Source: Piscinibacter gummiphilus
GTDB lineage: Bacteria > Pseudomonadota > Gammaproteobacteria > Burkholderiales > Burkholderiaceae_C
NCBI RefSeq assembly: GCF_032681285.1
Contig: NZ_CP136336.1
Location: forward strand, 5,443,001-5,507,000
Direction of reading: 5' to 3'
DNA: 64,000 bases
In this document: positions 1-8,767 of the stretch, piece by piece
Layout: every line of letters begins with the position of its first letter
Numbering within the stretch: the stretch's first letter is position 1
Position numbers and translations under genes: made by a program
Notes under the pieces: model-generated
The model's input: only the letters and a program-made list of their open reading frames with translations
What the model was told of the DNA's origin: nothing
The model's database searches: none

Positions 1-2
1 GC

Positions 3-431
3 AGCGGCATCTACACCCGCGCCATCGCCGAGAACGCCGCGCTGATGGACCGCCTCACGCTCGACCCGCTGCGCCAGCTGATCGGCGCGCAGTGCTCGGG
101 CACGCTGCTGCTCGCGCGGCTCGGCCTCATCGGCAACATGCCGGCCTGCACCGACCTCACCACCAAGCCCTGGGTGGTGCAGGCGGGCGTGCGCGTGGTC
201 GACGAACCCTTCCACGCGCGCGGCCCGGTGGCCACCGCCGGCGGCTGCATGGCCTCGCAGTACCTGGCCACCTGGGTGATGCTGCTGCGAGCCGGCCAGC
301 AGGCCACCGAACAGGCGCTGCACTACGTGGCGCCCGTCGGCGAGAAAGAGGCTTACGTGCAGAAGCTGATCAGCGTGGTGCAGCCCTTCGTCGCCGAGCC
401 GCTGCGCCCCGATACCCCGCTGACCCCCTAG
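3..431 (+). CDS. DJ-1/PfpI family protein, C-terminal part
   Basis: The 5' end lies outside the window; the frame is open from base 3 and ends at TAG 429-431. The visible 142 residues contain the pattern of the DJ-1/PfpI (ThiJ) fold: a VVDEPF stretch, then the TAGGCMASQYLATW segment that matches the family's helix after the last core strand. In GlxA-type regulators such a domain is followed by an AraC helix-turn-helix, but here the protein stops after a short tail, so this looks like the stand-alone form. The nucleophile Cys would be upstream of the visible part or is the Cys at 'AQCSG', which cannot be settled. Function (chaperone, glyoxalase, amidase or isonitrile hydratase) is unknown. Confidence 0.7.
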   Translation, partial: SGIYTRAIAENAALMDRLTLDPLRQLIGAQCSGTLLLARLGLIGNMPACTDLTTKPWVVQAGVRVVDEPFHARGPVATAGGCMASQYLATWVMLLRAGQQATEQALHYVAPVGEKEAYVQKLISVVQPFVAEPLRPDTPLTP

Positions 432-469
432 AACACGCATTCCCCCTAGAACCGCGTGATCCCCCTAGA
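424..469 (+). repeat. Three tandem copies of CCCCCTAGA
   Basis: CCCCCTAGA occurs at 424-432, 442-450 and 461-469, with repeat periods of 18 and 19 bases. The first copy overlaps the stop codon of the DJ-1/PfpI gene. The array lies about 95-140 bases before the start of the mono-haem protein gene, a position suited to an activator array. No known regulator is assigned. Confidence 0.5.
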
Positions 470-561
470 TCACATGAGGATCGCAGGTTAGGCGCTTCCT
501 AGACTGACTCTGCGTGCCCTGTCGAATGGCAGCGCGCGGTCACCAGCCACAGGGAGACTCC

Positions 562-2625
562 ATGACCACCTTCACCCGTTCATTGGCCGGCTTGCTGTCG
601 GTCATCGCACTGTCGGCCATCACCACCAGCGGGGCACGGGCCCAGGCGGTGACCAAGCAACCGCCGAGCTTCACGCCCTTGCCCACCGAGCTCATCGGCG
701 TGAGCCCGAGCGACCCGAGGCTCACGCCGATCCAGCGCGACAACGTGCTGCGCTTCAACATCGTCGACAAGCTCGACCTGCTCGACCGCGACTTCAACGT
801 CAAGGTGTGCCTGCCCTCGCCGCCCACCTCGCCCGCCGACATCGACCCGCACCGCTCGCTGATGGTCCACGACCTGTCGACACTCACGGCGCGCGACTTC
901 TCGCTCAAGCGCACGATGGACCAGCTGGCCTCGCAGGTGGTGGCGCAGGTGCCAGGCACCACGGGCGCATCGATCTTCCGGCAGTTCTGGGACACGCAGA
1001 ACCCGGCCGCGCAGGCGCTCACCACCAGCCCGCGCTGCAGCGATGCGGGGGGCACGCTCAACGGCCTGCCGCACGCCTGCCGGCCGCGCAACTCGGGCGA
1101 GGAAGGCAACGAGGCCGTGGGCAGCGATGCCACCATCAACAACCGCATGAACGGCTCCTTCGACCGCTTCAGCGGCTACGTGCCCCTCGCGCTCGTCAAC
1201 CGCCTCGACCTTGCGCACGAAGGCTGGCGCAATTGCGGCGAGTACCGCATCGTCTACGGCGAGCTGCTGGCCCTGCCCGGCGCGCGCAACCTCATCATCT
1301 TCGAAGGCGTGCTGCCCAACCCCACGCCCGGTTGTCGCAGCGGCTGCAAGCCGGTGATGCAGATGTGGAAGTCGCTCTCGGCGATGAGCTCGGCAAGCGA
1401 CCGCGCCACCAAGCTCGAAGAGTTCTTCTACACCGGCCTGCCCGGCTTCCGGCCAGTGGTGCACGTGGACCACTACAGCAGCAAGGGCGTGACCGGCACC
1501 TATGGCGGCTCGGGCAGCGGGCAGATCCGCACCAACCAGTTCGCGACGACCTCGCGCTGGATGCTCAAGGAATTCAAGACCGTGCTCAACTGCAGCAGCA
1601 CGCCGTGCAAGTTCGAGATCGTGCCGATCCCGGTGAAGGTCAACCCCTGGGGCACGCTGTGGAACGAGGACATCACCAACACGCCAGCCAACCCCTTGAG
1701 CCCGGCGGCCCTGGCCTTCCAGAACAGCGCCCTCGGGCAGACCGCCCTGCTCGGCGACCCGACGTTGATGCGCATTGGCTACTCCGTCTCGCCGACGCAC
1801 AACGCGCCACAGAGCTTCTCGCAGGCGCCGGCCTCGCCCTTCCTCGCCACGCCCTCGTCGCTGCCGCCGTTCGACGTGTGGCATGACCAGTACCTGACGC
1901 AGTTCAACGCCGCAGTCGGGCCGATCAACACCTTCCGCACCGGCTTGCAGGGCGGCGCTGCCGTGCACGGCCTCACGGCCACCCAACTGGTGAAGCGCGC
2001 CACTGCGCAGAGCTGCGCGGGCTGCCACCAGCCGTCGGCCTTCGGCCTGCTCTCCGCCAACAGCATCGGGCCCGCACTCACACCGACCGGCACCACCGTC
2101 ACCAGCTGGCCCAACTCGCTCGGTAACTTCGTGCACGTGGAAACCTCGCCCGCCGCGCTGACGGAGCTGTCGACCCCGGCCTTCGCGAGCAACCTGGGGC
2201 ATGCGCTCTCGCCGGCCTTGCGCGATGTGTTCCTGCCCGATCGCAAGAACTTCCTCGTCGATCAGCTGAACGCGATCACCTGCCCGTGCACACACCGCTT
2301 CACGACGCTGGCCACCGAGCTGCGCGAGCCCGCCTTCAAGCGGCAGAACGCACTGCTGGAGCAGCTCGTGCCGCAGGCCACCGCATGGCAGAGCTTGCTC
2401 TCGGAGCGTCTGGCACGCAGCCGCACGCTGACACTCGCGGAATCGCTGAAGCTCGATGCGCAACGCGCGTCGATCAGCGAGCAGCAGGAGAAGTCATTGG
2501 CCGAGATGCGCAAGGCGTTGGGCATGCCGTCGATCGCCATCGGGCCCGCGTCGCAGCCGGTGACACGCGAGGTGGCGCTCGAGCCCGCCCGGCGCACGAC
2601 CTCGGGGTCGTTCCGCACGCACTGA
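562..2625 (+). CDS. Large secreted mono-haem (CxxCH) protein of unknown function
   Basis: 687 residues. The start ATG at 562 is chosen because AGGGAG at 551-556 precedes it and it opens a classic Sec signal peptide (hydrophobic LAGLLSVIALSAITT, Ala-X-Ala cleavage near residue 28). An upstream in-frame ATG at 514 would put a polar tail before the signal. A single c-type haem motif CAGCH lies near residue 480. The rest has many Cys residues and no domain I can name. The C-terminal 100 residues are helical and charged. It should be exported to the periplasm, where haem c is attached. Role unknown; an electron-transfer or peroxidase-like activity is only a guess. It converges on spoVR with a 23-base gap. 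Confidence 0.6.
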   Translation: MTTFTRSLAGLLSVIALSAITTSGARAQAVTKQPPSFTPLPTELIGVSPSDPRLTPIQRDNVLRFNIVDKLDLLDRDFNVKVCLPSPPTSPADIDPHRSLMVHDLSTLTARDFSLKRTMDQLASQVVAQVPGTTGASIFRQFWDTQNPAAQALTTSPRCSDAGGTLNGLPHACRPRNSGEEGNEAVGSDATINNRMNGSFDRFSGYVPLALVNRLDLAHEGWRNCGEYRIVYGELLALPGARNLIIFEGVLPNPTPGCRSGCKPVMQMWKSLSAMSSASDRATKLEEFFYTGLPGFRPVVHVDHYSSKGVTGTYGGSGSGQIRTNQFATTSRWMLKEFKTVLNCSSTPCKFEIVPIPVKVNPWGTLWNEDITNTPANPLSPAALAFQNSALGQTALLGDPTLMRIGYSVSPTHNAPQSFSQAPASPFLATPSSLPPFDVWHDQYLTQFNAAVGPINTFRTGLQGGAAVHGLTATQLVKRATAQSCAGCHQPSAFGLLSANSIGPALTPTGTTVTSWPNSLGNFVHVETSPAALTELSTPAFASNLGHALSPALRDVFLPDRKNFLVDQLNAITCPCTHRFTTLATELREPAFKRQNALLEQLVPQATAWQSLLSERLARSRTLTLAESLKLDAQRASISEQQEKSLAEMRKALGMPSIAIGPASQPVTREVALEPARRTTSGSFRTH

Positions 2626-2648
2626 GGCGGCGGTGATGAGGCCGCTGC

Positions 2649-4250
2649 TTACTGCGGCGGCGTCACCGACCAGCGGCGCTGCACTTCGCCCGCGCCGTTG
2701 ACACTTTCGAGGTGCACGCCGAAACCCCACAGGCGTGCCACGTGCTTGAGCACTTCGTTCGCGCCCTCGTGCAGCGGCCTGTCGTTGTGCTGTGCGTGGC
2801 GCAGCGTGAGCGAACGGTCGCCGCGAAGGTTCACGTTCCACACCTGGATGTTGGGCTCGCGCGCGCCGAGGTCGTACTGGTGCGACAAAGCTTCGCGCAC
2901 ACGGCGGTAGCCGCTCTCGTCGTGGATGGCGGCCACTTCCAGCTCTTCTTCCTTCTCGTCGTCGAGGATGGAGAAGAAGCGGAACTCGCGCATCAGGTTG
3001 GGTGAGAGGTACTGGCCGACGAAGCTCTCGTCCTTGAAGTTACGCATCGCGTGGTCGAGCGTTTCCAGCCAGTCCTTGCCCGCGATGTCGGGGAACCAGT
3101 GGCGGTCTTCCTCGGTCGGGTTCTCGCAGATGCGCTTGATGTCGGTGTACATCGCGAAACCGAGCGCATAGGGGTTGATGCCGCTGTAGTGGCGGTCGGT
3201 CACCTTGGGCTGGTAGACGACGTTGGTGTGCGACTTCAGCCACTCGATCATCATGCCGTCGGTGAGGTGGCCGTCGTCGTACATGGTGTTGAGCAGCTTG
3301 TGGTGCCAGAAGGTGGCCCAGCCTTCGTTCATCACCTGCGTCTGGCGCTGCGGGTAGAAATACTGTGCGACCTTGCGCACGATGCGCACGATCTCGCGCT
3401 GCCACGGCTCGAGCAGCGGTGCGTTCTTCTCGATGAAGTACAGCAGGTTCTCCTGCGGCTCTTCCGGGAAGCGGCGGGTGGCGGTTTCTTCCGCGGCCTT
3501 CTCGGCCTTGCGCGGCAGCGTGCGCCACATCTCGTTGACCTGCTGCTGCGCGTAGGCCTCGCGGTCCTTGCGGTCCGACAGCTCCTGCGCGAGCGACTTG
3601 CGGCTCGGGCGGCGGTAGCGGTCGACGCCGTGGTTCATCAACGCGTGGCAGCTGTCGAGCAGCTCTTCCACCGCGTCGAGGCCGTGGCGCTCTTCGCATT
3701 CGGCCACGTAGTTCTTCGCATAGACCAGGTAGTCGATGATCGACGCCGCATCGGTCCACATGCGGAAGAGGTAGTTGCCCTTGAAGAAGCTGTTGTGGCC
3801 GTATGCCGCGTGGGCGATCACGAGGGCCTGCATGGCCATCGTGTTCTCTTCCATCAGGTAGCTGATGCAAGGGTTGCTGTTGATGACGATCTCGTAGGCG
3901 AGGCCCATGTGGCCGCGCTTGTAGTTCTTCTCGGTGGAGATGAACTCCTTGCCGTAGCTCCAGTGGCGGTAATTGACCGGCATGCCCACTGAGGCATACG
4001 CGTCCATCATCTGCTCGGCGGTGATGATCTCGAGCTGGTTGGGGTAGGTGTCGAGGCCGTAGCGCTCGGCGGTCGCCTTGATGACCTCGTGGTAGCGCTC
4101 GATCAATTCGAACGACCAGTCGGAAGGCGACGGCAGCGGCTCATGCGTGCGCTTGGGCGCCACGAGGTCGCTCGCACGGCGGCGTGGCGACACGCTCCAT
4201 TGCTCCTTGCGTCGTTCGTCGCCCCAGGGTGCGTCGATGGGTGAGTTCAT
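2649..4250 (-). CDS. spoVR: SpoVR/YcgB family protein
   Basis: 533 residues, close to the length of E. coli YcgB. The protein matches the SpoVR family throughout: N-terminal WSFELIERYHEVI, a central HAAYGHNSFFKGNY block, MNEGWATFWHHK and YALGFAMYTDI. The conserved His/Glu residues (HAAYGH, NEGWATFWHH) look like a metal site. The family is needed for spore cortex formation in Bacillus; in Gram-negatives it belongs to the PrkA-YeaH-YcgB stationary-phase and stress system, with unknown biochemistry. The start ATG (4250-4248) overlaps the TGA of yeaH in an ATGA junction, so the two are translationally coupled. It is the last gene of the prkA operon. Confidence 0.93.
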   Translation of the reverse strand: MNSPIDAPWGDERRKEQWSVSPRRRASDLVAPKRTHEPLPSPSDWSFELIERYHEVIKATAERYGLDTYPNQLEIITAEQMMDAYASVGMPVNYRHWSYGKEFISTEKNYKRGHMGLAYEIVINSNPCISYLMEENTMAMQALVIAHAAYGHNSFFKGNYLFRMWTDAASIIDYLVYAKNYVAECEERHGLDAVEELLDSCHALMNHGVDRYRRPSRKSLAQELSDRKDREAYAQQQVNEMWRTLPRKAEKAAEETATRRFPEEPQENLLYFIEKNAPLLEPWQREIVRIVRKVAQYFYPQRQTQVMNEGWATFWHHKLLNTMYDDGHLTDGMMIEWLKSHTNVVYQPKVTDRHYSGINPYALGFAMYTDIKRICENPTEEDRHWFPDIAGKDWLETLDHAMRNFKDESFVGQYLSPNLMREFRFFSILDDEKEEELEVAAIHDESGYRRVREALSHQYDLGAREPNIQVWNVNLRGDRSLTLRHAQHNDRPLHEGANEVLKHVARLWGFGVHLESVNGAGEVQRRWSVTPPQ

Positions 4251-5515
4251 GTGGCCGCCCCCTCCTTCTTGAACAGCTGACGGAAGACCGGATAGATCTG
4301 CGAGGCCTCGGTCACCTTGCGGATGGCGAAGTCCTTGGCGTCCTGCGCCAGGGCCGCGTACTCGTCCCACAGGTTCTGCTCTTCCTCGGCCACCTGCACA
4401 TAGGCGAAGTAGCGGCACAGCGGCAGGATGTTGTTGGCGAGCAGCTCGCGGCAACGGCCGCTGTCGTGGTGCCAGTTGTCGCCGTCGCTCGCCTGCGCGC
4501 CGTAGATGTTCCACTCGCTGGTGGGGTAGCGCGCCTTGGCGATCTCTTCCATCAGCACCAGCGCGCTCGACACCACGGTGCCGCCAGTCTCGGTGGAGTG
4601 GAAGAAGTTGTGTTCGTCGACCTCCTGCGCCTGCGTGTGGTGGCGGATGAAGACGATGTCGATCTTCTCGTAGTGGCGCGTGAGGAAGAGGTACAGCAGG
4701 ATGAAGAAACGCTTGGCCAAGTCCTTGCGGGCTTCGTCCATCGAGCCCGACACGTCCATCAAGCAGAACATCACCGCCTTGCTGGTGGGCACCGGCGTGC
4801 GCACGCGGCTGCGGTAGCGCAGGTCGATCGGGTCGAGGTAGGGAATGCGTGCGAGGCGGGCTTCGAGGGCTGCGATCCGCTCGGTCAGCTCGGCCACCTT
4901 GGCATCGAAGCCGGGCTTGTCTTTCACCTCATCGAGCTCGGCCTCCAGCTCGCGCAACTCGCGGCGCGATTCGTTGCCGAGCGCGATGCGCCGGCCGATG
5001 GCGCCGCGCATGCTGCGCACCACGTGCAGGTTGTTGGGCGTGCCGTCGCTGCTGTAGCCGGCGCGGTGGGTCTTGTACTCGGGCGTCTCGGCGAGCACGG
5101 TGCGCGTGAGGTTGGGCAGCGCCAGGTCGTCGAAGAAGACCTGCATGAACTCTTCCTTGCTGAGGTGGAAGACGAAGTCGTCGTCCCCCTCGCCGGAATC
5201 GCTCGCCTGCCCGCCGCCGCCCCCACCGCCGCCGCCTTTGGGCCGCTCGATGCGGTCACCGCGCACGTAGTCCTTGTTGCCGGGGTGCACCATCTCGCGC
5301 TTGCCACCCTGGCCGTGGCCGAACACGGGCTCGGCGATGTCGCGCTTGGGGATGTGGATGTCTTCCCCTTGCGCGAGATCGCGGATGCCGCGCCCATCGA
5401 CCGCACGCTTCACCGCCTCGCGGATCTGCTCCTTGTGACGGCGCAGAAAGCGCTCACGGTTGCCGATGGACTTGTTCTTGCCTGCCAATCGCCGATCGAT
5501 GATCTGCTGAAGCAT
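4247..5515 (-). CDS. yeaH: YeaH/DUF444 family protein
   Basis: 422 residues, near the 427 of E. coli YeaH. The start at 5515 gives MLQQIIDRRLAGKNKS, the usual family N-terminus. A Gly-rich linker (nine Gly in a row near residue 88) follows the HIPKRDIAEP segment. The C-terminal half is a von Willebrand A-like domain with a MIDAS-type motif DVSGSMDEA and a later Thr-Glu-Thr-Gly segment, so Mg2+-dependent partner binding is expected. Family members work with the kinase/AAA protein PrkA, as VWA proteins do with AAA ATPases. It lies 38 bases after prkA and overlaps spoVR by 4 bases. Confidence 0.93.
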   Translation of the reverse strand: MLQQIIDRRLAGKNKSIGNRERFLRRHKEQIREAVKRAVDGRGIRDLAQGEDIHIPKRDIAEPVFGHGQGGKREMVHPGNKDYVRGDRIERPKGGGGGGGGGQASDSGEGDDDFVFHLSKEEFMQVFFDDLALPNLTRTVLAETPEYKTHRAGYSSDGTPNNLHVVRSMRGAIGRRIALGNESRRELRELEAELDEVKDKPGFDAKVAELTERIAALEARLARIPYLDPIDLRYRSRVRTPVPTSKAVMFCLMDVSGSMDEARKDLAKRFFILLYLFLTRHYEKIDIVFIRHHTQAQEVDEHNFFHSTETGGTVVSSALVLMEEIAKARYPTSEWNIYGAQASDGDNWHHDSGRCRELLANNILPLCRYFAYVQVAEEEQNLWDEYAALAQDAKDFAIRKVTEASQIYPVFRQLFKKEGAAT

Positions 5516-5553
5516 GCTGGCCTTTCCAGAACTACCCACGCTCACCTGCTCGG

Positions 5554-7476
5554 TTAGGAACTCTTTCTGACGCGGAGATACCACTCGCAGAGCAGGCGCA
5601 CCTGCTTCGGCGTGTAGCCCTTGGCCACCATGCGGGTGACGAAGTCCTCGTGCTTCTTCGCCTCGTCGGCACTCGCCTTGGCGTTGAAGCTGATGACGGG
5701 CAGCAGCTCCTCGGTGTTCGAGAACATCTTCTTCTCGATCACCGTGCGCAGCTTCTCGTAGCTCGTCCACAGCGGGTTGTTGCCGGCGTTGTTGGCGCGG
5801 GCACGCAGCACGAAGTTGACGATCTCGTTGCGGAAGTCCTTCGGGTTGCTGATGCCGGCCGGCTTCTCGATCTTTTCGAGCTCTGCGTTCAGCGAGGCGC
5901 GGTCGAAGACTTCGCCGGTATCGGTGTCGCGGTACTCGTGGTCCTGGATCCAGTAGTCGGCATAGGTGACGTAGCGGTCGAAGATGTTCTGGCCGTACTC
6001 GCTGTAGCTCTCGAGGTACGCCGTCTGGATCTCCTTGCCGATGAACTCGGCGTACTTGACCGCCAGGTGTTCCTTGATGAACGCCAGGTACTTCTGCTCC
6101 GTCTCGGCCGGGAACTGCTCGCGCTCGATCTGCTGCTCCAGCACGTACATCAGGTGCACCGGGTTGGCGGCGACCTCGGTCGAATCGAAGTTGAAGACCT
6201 TGGAGAGGATCTTGAACGCGAAGCGCGTCGAGATGCCGCTCATGCCTTCGTCGACACCGGCGTAGTCGCGGTACTCCTGGAAGCTCTTGGCACGCGGGTC
6301 GGTGTCTTTCAGGTTCTCACCGTCGTACACCAGCATCTTGGAATAGAGCGACGAGTTCTCGGGCTCCTTCAGGCGCGTCAAGATCGCGAACTGGCTCATC
6401 ATCTTGAGCGTGCCCGGCGCGCAGGTGGCTTGCGAAAGCGACGAGCCGCGCAAGAGCTTCTCGTAGATCTTCACCTCTTCGCTCACGCGCAGGCAGTACG
6501 GCACCTTCACGATGTAGATGCGGTCGAGGAAGGCCTCGTTGTTCTTGTTGTTGCGGAAGGTCTTCCATTCGCTCTCGTTCGAGTGCGCCAGCACCACGCC
6601 ATCGAACGGGATCGCGCCGAAACCTTCAGTGCCCTTGTAGTTGCCTTCCTGAGTGGCAGTGAGCAAGGGGTGCAGCACCTTGATCGGTGCCTTGAACATT
6701 TCGACGAATTCCAGCAGGCCCTGGTTGGCGAGGCACAGGCCGCCGGAGTAGCTGTAGGCATCGGGATCGTCTTGCGCGTAGGTCTCGAGCTTGCGGATGT
6801 CGACCTTGCCGACGAGCGACGAGATGTCCTGGTTGTTCTCGTCGCCCGGCTCGGTCTTGGCGATGCCGACCTGCTTGAGCACCGAGGGGTAGCGCTTCAC
6901 GACCTTGAACTTGCGCACGTCGCCGCCGTACTCTTCGAGCCGCTTCACGGCCCAAGGTGACAGGATGCGGTTGAGGTAGCGACGCGGAATGCCGTATTCC
7001 TTCTCCAGGATCGGGCCGTCTTCCGTCAGATCGAAGAGGCCGAGCGGCGACTCGTTCACCGGTGAGCCCTTGATCGCATAGAAGGGCACTTCCTGCATCA
7101 GCGACTTCAGGCGCTCGGCGATCGACGACTTGCCGCCACCCACCGGGCCCAGGAGATACAGGATCTGCTTCTTTTCTTCCAGGCCTTGAGCCGCGTGCCG
7201 GAAGTACGACACGACCTGCTCGATCGCGTCTTCCATGCCGTAAAACTCGGCGAAGGCCGGGTAGATCTTGATGACCTTGTTGGCGAACAGACGCGACAGC
7301 CGCGGGTCGTTTCGCGTGTCGATGGTCTGCGGCTCACCGATGGCCTTGAGCATGCGCTCGGCAGCGGTGGCATACGCAATGGGGTTGCGTTTGCACTCGT
7401 TGAGGTACTCCTCGAGCGAGAGTTCCTCTTCACGCGTGCGCTCGTATCGCGCGGCGAAATGGCTGATCACATCCAT
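5554..7476 (-). CDS. prkA: PrkA family AAA+/serine protein kinase (YeaG)
   Basis: 640 residues. An AAA+ domain fills the N-terminal two thirds, with Walker A GPVGGGKS at residues 110-117; a PrkA C-terminal domain follows. The family shows Ser/Thr kinase or ATP-dependent activity in Bacillus and E. coli and acts in nutrient limitation and stationary phase. The start ATG at 7476 is preceded by a strong AGGAGG. It is the first gene of prkA-yeaH-spoVR, the same order as yeaG-yeaH with ycgB in enterobacteria. A candidate sigma-54 promoter lies at 7697-7712, which fits the known nitrogen-starvation control of E. coli yeaGH. Confidence 0.95.
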   Translation of the reverse strand: MDVISHFAARYERTREEELSLEEYLNECKRNPIAYATAAERMLKAIGEPQTIDTRNDPRLSRLFANKVIKIYPAFAEFYGMEDAIEQVVSYFRHAAQGLEEKKQILYLLGPVGGGKSSIAERLKSLMQEVPFYAIKGSPVNESPLGLFDLTEDGPILEKEYGIPRRYLNRILSPWAVKRLEEYGGDVRKFKVVKRYPSVLKQVGIAKTEPGDENNQDISSLVGKVDIRKLETYAQDDPDAYSYSGGLCLANQGLLEFVEMFKAPIKVLHPLLTATQEGNYKGTEGFGAIPFDGVVLAHSNESEWKTFRNNKNNEAFLDRIYIVKVPYCLRVSEEVKIYEKLLRGSSLSQATCAPGTLKMMSQFAILTRLKEPENSSLYSKMLVYDGENLKDTDPRAKSFQEYRDYAGVDEGMSGISTRFAFKILSKVFNFDSTEVAANPVHLMYVLEQQIEREQFPAETEQKYLAFIKEHLAVKYAEFIGKEIQTAYLESYSEYGQNIFDRYVTYADYWIQDHEYRDTDTGEVFDRASLNAELEKIEKPAGISNPKDFRNEIVNFVLRARANNAGNNPLWTSYEKLRTVIEKKMFSNTEELLPVISFNAKASADEAKKHEDFVTRMVAKGYTPKQVRLLCEWYLRVRKSS

Positions 7477-7592
7477 GCTGACCTCCTGGTTCAGGAAGAC
7501 ACCACCGAGGGGCCACCTCGGTGACGTCTGGGGAAGTTCTGATGAAACCCGCTTCAAGGCTCCATCAGAGCTTTCCTGTTCGTCAGCCGCTC

Positions 7593-7625
7593 TGATCACG
7601 CAGTCAATGCGTCATCGTGTGATCA
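7593..7625. promoter_or_regulatory. Inverted repeat TGATCAC-N19-GTGATCA in prkA leader
   Basis: Perfect 7-bp half-sites separated by 19 bases, lying between the proposed sigma-54 promoter and prkA. It would sit in the 5' untranslated leader if that promoter is used, so it could be an operator for a second promoter or an RNA hairpin. Confidence 0.3.
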
Positions 7626-7696
7626 AGCTTGATTCATTGTGTGCACAACCAGGTCTCGAGAAGAAGCGAAAAATCACCGCAGTTCGAGCTTTGCTT

Positions 7697-7712
7697 TGCA
7701 AGGAGTGTGCCG
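7697..7712 (-). promoter_or_regulatory. Candidate sigma-54 promoter of prkA operon
   Basis: Read on the minus strand the sequence is CGGCACACTCCTTGCA. It has GG and GC at the invariant 10-base spacing, and GGCAC-N5-TTGCA matches the -24/-12 consensus at all core positions. Transcription would start near 7686, leaving a leader of about 210 bases before prkA. Enhancer sites for an activator were not identified. Confidence 0.5.
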
Positions 7713-7830
7713 CGGCCCCTTGCTCGACTTCATCAATGAAAACACTTCCTATCAACACAGAGCGCCATGCGACACCGAGAGTTCCTCATGGAATCCGACG
7801 TCAACCGATCGCACCGCCCTCAAGATACGC

Positions 7831-8724
7831 CTACGCGTCGGACAAGCCAAGTTTTTGAAGCAGGCCGTTGAGTTCATCCAACGAGCCGAACTGAATCGCC
7901 ACCTCGCCTTGCTCGCCACGCTTGGTTCGCTTCTTCACGCGGATCTCGACCTGCGCCGTCAGCGCGTCCGAGAGTTCTTCCTCGATGCGTGAAATATCGC
8001 GTGATTTCTCTTTTGCGATGCGCAGCAGGGGCTTTTGGCGCGCAGAGGCCGTCTTCGCCACGAGCTTCTCGGCCTCGCGCACACTGAGTTTCTTGCCGAC
8101 CACTTCCGCGGCGACCAGTATTTGTTGCGCACCTTCGAGCGGCAGCAACGCACGTGCGTGGCCCATGTCGATGTCGCCGGCCATCAGCATCTGCTGCACC
8201 GGCTCGGCCAGGTTCAGCAGGCGCAGCAGGTTGCTCGCGGCACTGCGCGATCGGCCCACCGCTTGTGCGGCCTGCTCGTGCGTGAGATGGAATTCGTTGA
8301 CGAGGCGCGCGATGCCTTGCGCTTCTTCGAGTGGGTTCAGGTCTTCGCGCTGGATGTTCTCGATCAGCGCCATCGCAGCGGCGGCCTCGTCGGGTACGTC
8401 CTTCACGAGCACCGGCACGTCGTCGAGGCCTGCGAGCTTGGCAGCGCGTGTGCGGCGCTCGCCGGCGATGATCTCGTAGCGCCCTTCTCCCACCGGCCGC
8501 ACGAGGATGGGCTGCATGACGCCCTGCGCCTTGATGCTTTCGGCCAACTCGTAGAGCGAGCCTTCGTCCATGCGCGTGCGCGGCTGGTACTTGCCGGGCT
8601 GCAACAGCGAGAGCTTGAGCGTGCGAGGCGCGCCTTCGTTGGCGGGCGCAGGGGTGTCGCTGACTTTCGGGCCGAGCAGTGCTTCGAGGCCCAGGCCTAA
8701 GCCCTTGGGTTTCTTCGTGACCAT
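7831..8724 (-). CDS. parB: Chromosome partitioning protein ParB
   Basis: 297 residues. The N-terminus MVTKKPKGLGLGLEALLG is typical of chromosomal ParB. The ParB/Srx CTP-binding domain follows with the GERRTRA motif, then a helix-turn-helix (THEQAAQAVGRSRSAASN) that reads parS, and a C-terminal dimerisation segment. ParB loads on parS, spreads by CTP-dependent clamp sliding, and stimulates ParA for origin segregation. Two parS-like sites lie in this window (12642-12657 and 13575-13590). Unusually, parB is about 2.4 kb from parA, with argC on the opposite strand between them. Confidence 0.96.
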   Translation of the reverse strand: MVTKKPKGLGLGLEALLGPKVSDTPAPANEGAPRTLKLSLLQPGKYQPRTRMDEGSLYELAESIKAQGVMQPILVRPVGEGRYEIIAGERRTRAAKLAGLDDVPVLVKDVPDEAAAAMALIENIQREDLNPLEEAQGIARLVNEFHLTHEQAAQAVGRSRSAASNLLRLLNLAEPVQQMLMAGDIDMGHARALLPLEGAQQILVAAEVVGKKLSVREAEKLVAKTASARQKPLLRIAKEKSRDISRIEEELSDALTAQVEIRVKKRTKRGEQGEVAIQFGSLDELNGLLQKLGLSDA

Positions 8725-8767
8725 GGGCGCATTCTGTCTGATCGACAGCGCCGCCCGTCGAGCGGCC

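Larger units (their letters stand above)
7477..7830. other. Intergenic region prkA-parB
   Basis: 354 bases without a credible gene and visibly more AT-rich than the flanks. It separates parB (upstream on the minus strand) from prkA. It holds a candidate sigma-54 promoter (7697-7712) and an inverted repeat TGATCAC/GTGATCA (7593-7599 and 7619-7625). The SD AGGAGG for prkA sits just before 7476. No terminator with a clear T-run was seen for parB. Confidence 0.6.

Noticed and set aside
580..2463. Long open frame on the minus strand (627 codons) opposite the mono-haem protein gene
   Set aside because: Arg/Gly/Ala/His-rich low-complexity text with no motif; it mirrors the GC-rich codon pattern of the plus-strand gene, which has a signal peptide and a ribosome site.
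4184..5557. 457-codon plus-strand frame opposite yeaH
   Set aside because: Val/Ala/Leu mirror of a well-conserved gene; no start site or motif.
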